This document shows positions 57,428 to 64,000 of a DNA stretch of 64,000 nucleotides, in pieces; position 1 is the stretch's first letter; every line of letters begins with the position of its first letter. The notes below the pieces were generated by a model, which did no database searches, was not told where the DNA came from, and saw only the letters and a list, made by a program, of their open reading frames with translations. This stretch comes from Artocarpus heterophyllus (lineage: Eukaryota; Streptophyta; Magnoliopsida; Rosales; Moraceae). Where the stretch lies: NCBI GenBank assembly GCA_025403435.1, contig CM046354.1, forward strand, positions 18,788,424 through 18,852,423, in the 5' to 3' direction. A program made the position numbers and the translations under genes.

Positions 57428-60097
57428 GAACGAACTTTACCATATTGTTATATCATGGTAAATACAAAAGTAAACAAAATAGCAAAATAAAGTTTGCTTG
57501 TTATTGCAAAGGGGGAAACAAACAATCATAAATTATATCAAACCACCACTGAAGATGCTTTTAGAAGTCACTTATGTCTCCAAAAAGAAGTGAAGGACCT
57601 CAAGTTATTAATCTCTAACTCTTCTCTTACTCTGCACTCAAAATCCACCATCAGTTGGAAGAATCCCAGGATAGGTTTGGCTGAAGAATCGGACGGCTCT
57701 AATTGCTTCTCTCCATTTCTGTTCACAGTAAGATTTCCTTTATGATGAACCTTGCCTGGATTACCAAATACTAAGCCTAAACTAGATACCATTACGCCAA
57801 GCATTTCCTTGCTCATAGCTAACTGATGTAGGGCCTTCTCCAGCTTGAAACTAACCGAACTAGATGCCTTTTTCTTTCCAAAATCTTCACATTCTAAGCC
57901 TATCAGATCAAGATCCACATTGTGTCTCCTAATCTCGACGCATGCGCTTAGCATTAGATGTTCCTCCACCTCTAGACATTTCAGTAAAGAATCTATATTT
58001 TGAGTCATACTTTCTTCTGTGCTCGGATTTTTAGGCTCTTGCAACTTTTTATCACAGAACAAACATCCAAAGAGTTTTTCTTGATCTTCGGCTCCTTTAA
58101 AAGCAATGCAAGGATCTTTTGCAGCCTCGAAAATGACAAACTGGTATATTTCTTCCCCAAGGAGACTCTCCGCGTTATGTGCTTCAAAGTCTGTCTTCCA
58201 TTCCTTGATAGTTTCTCCCATGAAAACCATGACGACATCCTCCTTCACAGAATTTTCAAAGAGTTTGGCTTCTTCACATTGAGTAAATGCGAAACTAACG
58301 GTGTCAACTATACTTTTGATGGTCTCAGCATAGACAATTCACAAACAAGAACATCAGTATCGTAACCTTCTCTGCTTTTCATCCATTCCTTCAACATTTT
58401 GCCAAATACGAGTGTATTTATATCATCCCTCATGTTGTTAAACTTGGCCGATTTTGTGTCAAAAGAAGAACAAAAATCCTTAACTGCCTCATTGAACACA
58501 ATGCAAAGTAATTCTTCTCTGATTTGTGATTCAATATTGTTGGTTTCAATTTTCTCATTCATCTGATTTGTCATTTCCACAGCAAGATCTGTACATTTAC
58601 CTTCCCAAGTTAGTTTCTCTAATTCATAACTATTTAACTCAGTGTAGAGTTCTTTTGTTAGCCCTTCAAGAAGAATCATGTAGTTCTCTTCCATTATCTC
58701 GTTTTTTAAATTTATTTCTTCTACTTCTTGCTCTAGCCTCCAAACTTTATCTGGTACTTCTTCATTTCCTGCACAACAGACCTTATCGTTGCTCTCCCAA
58801 GCATATTCCAAAGTATTTATATCAGGCTCTCCTTGGTCAGTTGCATCACATTTTAGGAGTCTCTTTCGTGAATGAGTTTCCTCTCCATTTATCTCCTCAT
58901 GATCATCAAAATGTTCACCCAACTTATCTCTCTATTCAATCAAATTTTCCAATTTAACTATGACTTCTTGGACTCTTTTCTTGAGGCTAACCGGTTCCTT
59001 TTCTCTCTTACAAGACGAAGGAGCTTTTTCACGCGCAATTTCTCGCCTCAGAAAATTTAACTCCTCTGCCTCCGCACTCTTTTTCCGGATGATGGACTCG
59101 TGATTTTTTATCATCTTAGCTACATAGTGATTCCCATCCTCTTCACTATCCTCCCCAGCTAACTCCCCCCTTTTAAGCTTTTCTTGGAATGAATCGTCAA
59201 TTTTCGCTTGCGTTACCTCATTTTGACCAAAGAGAGAACTGAGTTCACTTTTCAAGCCCGCAACTTCATCCATCAAACCTGGCTACAACTCGCCAAACCC
59301 AACGGGGACTTGCCTCTCTTGTCTCTTTATGTTCTCTTTAAACATCTCCTGAAAATCCCTCATGACACCTCTAAGCAAGACGGAAAATATGTCATTCTCA
59401 ACGTTCCATCTCCATTGCTGCTCTATTGGAGCCACTTCAAACAAGAAACTTGCATTCCTCATCTTCCCAAAAGCCACATCCAAAGTCTCCTTCAACATGT
59501 CAATATCAGAACCCATCTGCTCAACTTTTTCATTGTCAATACCTCCTTGATCTCTAAGCCTGTTATAATCAGGCTCAAGCTTCTGTCTGATGTTCCAGAC
59601 CTGCTGATCCACCGAATTTATCAGCTCACAAAAATCACCGTCCCTATCCTCAACATCCTTATCCTTTGTCTTTTCAAGTTTGGCACGCAAAGATATCAAC
59701 TCTCTTTCCTTGAGCTCCAATGCCTGCCTCAGATTCAGCTCACCCTCTAATCTCTCCATCAGCTGCCAATCTTTCTCCGTGATCGCCATCTCTGACTCGT
59801 GGAGACGACCCCGAAGGCGGTTCCTGATCTCAACCAAGCCTTCAAGAGCTTCCTCCACGTGGCTGCTCTCAAGAATGTAGCACTCCGTATCTTCTTGGAG
59901 AAACTTCATACACCCTTCTAACTGCATAACTGCCAGTTCATAGAACTTGGAAATCTCGTTCAGCCACTCGATCACGCCTTCCTTGGACTTGACCTTTCGT
60001 GGGCTTTGTTCATCGCACAGTGGACGATCCTCATCATGGTTGAATCTGTTATGGAGATTCTAAGCCTTCCATCCGTCCCTCTAAAGAAATCGTCCAT
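55982..60097 (-). pseudogene. WAP: WPP-domain-associated protein (WAP) gene, decayed copy
   Basis: WAP is a long plant coiled-coil protein that binds WPP-domain proteins of the nuclear envelope and cytoplasm. Four exons can be traced: 60097-57599, 57297-57171, 56296-56195 and 56047-55982. They read MDDFFRGTDGRLRISITDST, then VIEWLNEISKFYELAVMQLE, later [38 protein letters not shown] and VTELLLLIKKGLHG, ending TGA. Phases fit across all three introns, though the first donor is gtcctt. Lesions in exon 1: a one-base loss near 59992 (AHER then wrong frame), an in-frame TAG at 59283-59285 after PVGFGEL, another TAG at 58932-58934 after KLENLIE, and a one-base loss near 58330 before AETIKSIVDTVSF. 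Several stretches also appear shorter than in relatives I recall. The preserved introns mean a duplicated, not processed, copy. Separate frames of 115-230 codons remain open. It is most likely a pseudogene; assembly error is the main alternative, but it would need four independent mistakes. Confidence 0.85.
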
Positions 60098-61790
60098 TTG
60101 TTTCTTGGAAAATAAAGAGATTAATTTGGAGCTTAATGTGATTTGTGAATGGAATGTGTTAAGATGAGGACAGAGTTGGTCTTTGGAGTGGATGAAAATA
60201 GAGTAAAATCCTTATTTTCTGGTGCTGTCCTACAAACATGGTAAGATAACTGACCAATTCTTTGTAATAAGATGTTTGATTAAAGCGTTTGACTCAATCT
60301 CTTGTGGTATAGATTGCCATTTTGGGTTTTTATATACACTGAGAAGAGGCAAAAGAAAGAATTCTAGCCAATGCCATTACTTAACGAACAAGGATTCCAA
60401 CAATTTTGGATTAATTATTATGTTTTTAACAATTACTAGCAGCATTAACAAAAGGAAAAAAAAATGTGTCGCAGGCAGAGACTAGCCGTAATTAAAAAAA
60501 AAAAAAAAAAAAAAAGTGGGGGAAGAAAGCTCTTGCAAATTCCATTCAAAGTCCAAATTTGTTTGGAATACAAATAAGAAATTCTTTTTGTTTTTCTTTG
60601 AAATGCTACAGCGTTATTTTCCAAAAAGATGAGACTTTTTTTAAGTTAAAAATTCGACTATTAAAGAGTGACAGACAACCCCTTTGAGAAATTTTGGTCG
60701 AGGGGCTTTTTTTTATTTTTGGTTTAATTGAGGGTTCTTTTTAAAGTCCACTAGTGTTCCTAATCTTATTAAATTAAAACATCTATTTTTTTGGATCTAA
60801 AAAAAATCTTTTTTTAAATTTCAAAAAAAATATCTATTTTTAATAAATTTATTTTCAAAAGTAATTAATTAACTATTAATAATTATTAATTGACCTTAAT
60901 TAATTATTGATTATTTAATCTTGACAAATTCAACGATTTTTAATTACTTAAGACTTCTTTTTTTTTTTTTGGAAGGAAACAATCAGTTAGACTATTATTT
61001 TTGAAATTTTTGAAAACGAATATATTTTTAATTTCACAGAAATAAAAACATTTACTAAAAATATGCTTATAAAAACTGCTTTTTACCTCATGGAGTCCTA
61101 ATTACTGATATTTTTCGGTTTTCACCAATTTTGAACTGTTCGTGCGGGTTTGCTCCCCATTCTGCTAATGGGGCGGCTCACTCGCTTGCCAATTATGGCT
61201 TTTCTTCTTTTATTTCTTGATTCTGGACTAATGCTTTACCATTGTGGCTGTCCAGGTCAATTTGTAAGGACCTTTTTTCTGTTTAATGAAAGTTCTATGA
61301 AAGAAACTTAAAAAAAAAAAAAAAGAAGCTTTTTACGTACCCAAATTTGATGTCAAATTTTTGGTGTGATAAATGATGTCTAATCAATTATATCATAATA
61401 TGTCATTTAATAAAAAATATGTAAAAATTAATGAGATATTATTTCAAATTTTTTAAATTATTTGTCATAAACTCATAATGCAATTGGTTAGAGAAAATTT
61501 GAGTCATATCCATATTAATTTTGATTCCTCTATTAGTTAAGAAATTGTAATAAATAGACCAACTTTTGAAATATTTAGAAGTAATTAGCCTAATTACCAG
61601 TTTATTTTCTTAACTTTTTTGTTTTTGGATTTTATTCTCTTTTTTAATATCTTTTTTTTTTGAAATTTTGAAATGTTTTGGTTTGTTTTTTAGTATTTGG
61701 TATTAACTTAGGATATTTTGACATTTTTGGTTTAATGTAAATCCAAATCCACACCTAATGGCCTCTCTTAAATGGCCTTTTTATTTATAA
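60098..61790. other. WAP upstream region and intergenic, no gene
   Basis: 60098-60300 would be the 5' flank of the WAP copy. A long A run lies at 60495-60514. The rest is AT-rich with no supported gene. Confidence 0.4.
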
Positions 61791-61971
61791 GGTGTTTGGG
61801 AAGTGTGGTTAGAACCATAGTTAAAGTTCATTTTAGTTCAAAACATTGTAGTTTGTGAAAGCTTTATATTATAGCAATTTTTTACTTTTTACTATAGCAT
61901 GTAAGAGCTTTATTCTATTTAGTGATTAGAACTAAGGTTCTAACTAATACTCCTTAACACCACATTACTTT
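61791..61971. mobile_element. Small MITE, 181 bp
   Basis: The left end GGTGTTTGGGAAGTGTGGTT and right end TAACTAATACTCCTTAACACC are imperfect inverted repeats. The interior contains agcatgtaagagctttatt, tying it to the 25537 and 48385 elements. Confidence 0.75.
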
Positions 61972-62858
61972 TTTAAACTTTGTATTATTAATTTTTATTC
62001 CTCTATTTGTTTGGCTTATTTTCTTCATTGTGGTTGTTTAACATTAGTTCGTCAATTGTGCTAGTAGTTTTGAAATTTTCAATACCACATACAGGTTTAA
62101 AAACTATTACTATATTTGGCTCCTTCGATCGGATTGGATAAATTTGTATTGGAATTGGTTTTGACTGGGGTCAATTTATATTGAGATTTTCAATTTAAAC
62201 TAGCATTTAGATTGGACTTAAAAAAATCAGTTTGAATTGCAACGAGTGTTTGTATAGATGTAACATTCATTTAAACTGATAATGTTTTCTAACAATTTTT
62301 AAAAAGTCATTTTAAGGGCAATATCAATAAAGATTTGTTCCTCTTTAAATTAAAACTAGGAAAATATGGTATTTTTAAACTTCAATTAGAAAGCAGGAAA
62401 AAAAAATTGATGAATGTAATAAATGAGTTTAAATTAAGAAAGTTTTGAACTAAATTGTTTTATTTTTTGTCCCTTTGTAATTTATTTATAAAATATTTAA
62501 TATAATAATTAAAATTATTGATTAAAATTATTTTTATTATAATATATAAAAATTTTATATTATAATAATATTTTTATTTTATATTATGGCATATAAAAGA
62601 TTTACCATTCGTTGGGCCATTTATCCTTTACCAAAGAGGCCATTATTTATTTATTTATTTTTTCCTTACATATCATAAATACTCGTTACACTTGGTCGGA
62701 AATTATTGGCACACGGTGACATGATACGCTTGTACCCTATACACCGGTGAATGTTGGAGATTCCAGACAACGCTAAAGAAGTTACAAACAGAACGAGGAG
62801 ACGTTTTTCACACAAAACGAAAGGGGGGACCACCACAAGCGGCGGCGCGTTGGCGACC
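61972..62858. other. Intergenic, 3' flank of the hydrolase
   Basis: AT-rich until about 62680, after which GC rises towards the hydrolase gene. The 3' UTR probably lies in 62690-62858, but no clear polyadenylation signal is identified. Confidence 0.4.
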
Positions 62859-63839
62859 TTAATTCTCGCGTGCACGTAGCGCTCGGCTGCGCAGCCACTC
62901 CTCCATCTCTCCAAACACCATGTCCACGCTCTCCTTCGGTTCCCCGCCTAGCTGATGCCACATCCCTTCGTGGATCCGAATCGTCTTGTCCTTGCTGGCG
63001 GCGCGTCGGTGAAGCTCCTCCACGCACGCCGGGTCACAAACGACGTCGTCCGCGCCGTGGACTATTAGCATCGGCACCTCCACCTCCTCAAACCTCCCCT
63101 GCAGCTCCCTGCAAACCCTGAGCAGCTCCAGCGCCGTCGCCGCCCTCGGCCTCGCTACCGTCCTCCTCGGGCTCGCCACCGCCAGCCGCCTCTTCCACTC
63201 CTCCTTGAACGAGACCTCCGGGATTGAGCCGCGCGTCGGAACCACGCGCCACGTCGGTATCACGGCGGCGACGAGGAACAGGAGGTGCTCGAGCGGCCAC
63301 GGCGGCTTGAACTTGGCGCTGATCCCGCACATGGCGCCGTTGAGGACGACGCCGTTCCACCTCTGGCCGGGCCGGAGAGTGATCAGGAGGGCGATCGCGC
63401 CGCCGAGTGACTCGGCGTAGAGGAACGCCGGGAGCGAGGGGGAGAATCGGGATCGGAACTCGTCAAAGAAGGAGACGCAGTCGTCGATGACGGGATTGAT
63501 GTCGGGAATGTGAGCGATGAGGCCGTCGGAGAAGCCGTGGCCCTGGTGGTCGATGGCGCAGACGGCGAATCCGGTCTCGGCGAAGAAGATGGAGGTGAGC
63601 TGGATGAACCAGCTGGACTCGCCAGTGAAGCCGTGGACGACGGCGACGATTCCGATAATCTCTTTAGGAGGTAGCGGGGTCCACCATTGGGTGAAGAGTT
63701 TGAGGCCCCTAGGGTTTGTGACGTAGGCGGAAGAGTGGGCGACGGAGTGGCGGGCATAGAAGTCTTCCGGTGTGGAGGAGCCGAAGGGGCTCTTGTCGTC
63801 GGCCTCCGCCACCGGGTGCGGGCGGTGGTTGTGCGCCAT
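62859..63839 (-). CDS. Alpha/beta hydrolase, monoacylglycerol lipase / caffeoylshikimate esterase type
   Basis: A single exon of 326 codons from ATG 63839 to TAA 62859, markedly GC-rich compared with its neighbours. It belongs to the plant MAGL-like serine hydrolases, which hydrolyse ester bonds of monoacylglycerols, lysophospholipids or phenolic esters; the exact substrate cannot be told. Visible parts: oxyanion-hole HGFTGESSW (69-77), the DHQGHGFSDG strand-helix (97-106), the nucleophile elbow YAESLGGA with Ser144, the lid region CGISAKFKPPWPLEHLL (171-187), the acid loop HGADDVVCD with Asp265, and the catalytic His295 in MWHQL. Most relatives have (G/S)ESxGG; here the first elbow position is Ala, still small enough for the turn. 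No signal peptide is seen. The length and all three catalytic residues indicate an intact enzyme. Several long antisense and shifted ORFs here are shadows of its GC-rich codons. Confidence 0.92.
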   Translation of the reverse strand: MAHNHRPHPVAEADDKSPFGSSTPEDFYARHSVAHSSAYVTNPRGLKLFTQWWTPLPPKEIIGIVAVVHGFTGESSWFIQLTSIFFAETGFAVCAIDHQGHGFSDGLIAHIPDINPVIDDCVSFFDEFRSRFSPSLPAFLYAESLGGAIALLITLRPGQRWNGVVLNGAMCGISAKFKPPWPLEHLLFLVAAVIPTWRVVPTRGSIPEVSFKEEWKRRLAVASPRRTVARPRAATALELLRVCRELQGRFEEVEVPMLIVHGADDVVCDPACVEELHRRAASKDKTIRIHEGMWHQLGGEPKESVDMVFGEMEEWLRSRALRAREN

Positions 63840-64000
63840 TTCTGGAATTTCCCAGCGAGAAGAGAAATGAAAGAGTAGAGGGGAGGTTAACGAGGAGAAA
63901 GGGGTGTTTAGTTGGTTGGGGGAGGTTGGGGAGTAAATTAATGGATGAACGAGGTGGACTGCGAACGGGGCTGAACTTGATGTGGACTAGACAGTTATTT
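63840..64000 (-). promoter_or_regulatory. 5' flank of the hydrolase
   Basis: The minus-strand leader upstream of ATG 63839 is pyrimidine-rich (ctcccctctactctttcatt). The window ends before a full promoter can be seen, and no convincing TATA box is visible. Confidence 0.35.

Noticed and set aside
58526..59750. Plus-strand ORFs of 143 and 180 codons
   Set aside because: They are antisense to the WAP coiled-coil exon and have no domain of their own.
62870..63757. Additional ORFs in other frames of the hydrolase region
   Set aside because: High GC removes stop codons in all frames. Only the 326-codon frame has a complete, ordered set of hydrolase motifs.

Overview
This is eudicot plant nuclear DNA: AT-rich, gene-poor and mostly transposon-derived. 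The evidence is plant-only protein families (WPP-domain-associated protein, plant V-ATPase G, plant MAGL-type hydrolase, a DUF761-like protein), split genes with GT-AG introns, and nested LTR retrotransposons with 5-bp target duplications. I cannot name the species. No prokaryotic features, rRNA, tRNA or CRISPR array were recognised by eye.

Layout. 1-11.45 kb is repeat DNA. Its core is a solo LTR (2946-8845, target duplication AATCC) split by a 3.5-kb nested LTR-like insertion (4684-8204, target duplication GATCA). 11.8-15.6 kb holds two decayed duplicate genes facing each other: a tryptophan/tyrosine-permease pseudogene (+) and a V-ATPase subunit G pseudogene (-). Both lose their 3' ends in the same interval. 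A 1.24-kb TIR element (15635-16872) follows. 16.9-27.8 kb has no recognisable gene, only tandem duplications, MITEs and simple repeats. 27823-36950 is a complete LTR retrotransposon in minus orientation, with two 2364-bp LTRs, target duplication TGCCC, a tRNA-Met-type primer site and a polypurine tract. It has no recognisable gag-pol. It carries an intronless LOG-like (cytokinin-activating enzyme) sequence and an unrecognised 173-codon ORF. The solo LTR near the left end belongs to the same family.

37-64 kb contains the three genes that look intact, all on the minus strand: a small DUF761-like membrane protein (39500-39913), the ribosome-biogenesis factor EBP2 (43589-44467), and an intronless, GC-rich alpha/beta hydrolase of the monoacylglycerol lipase/caffeoylshikimate esterase type (62859-63839). 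Between them lie zinc-finger fragments, a long-TIR element, a hAT-like derivative, several MITEs, and a WPP-domain-associated protein gene (55982-60097) that keeps its exon structure but has two in-frame stops and two frameshifts. The intact genes are unrelated single transcription units with no operon or cluster logic. The most notable object is the retrotransposon with its captured LOG-like sequence.
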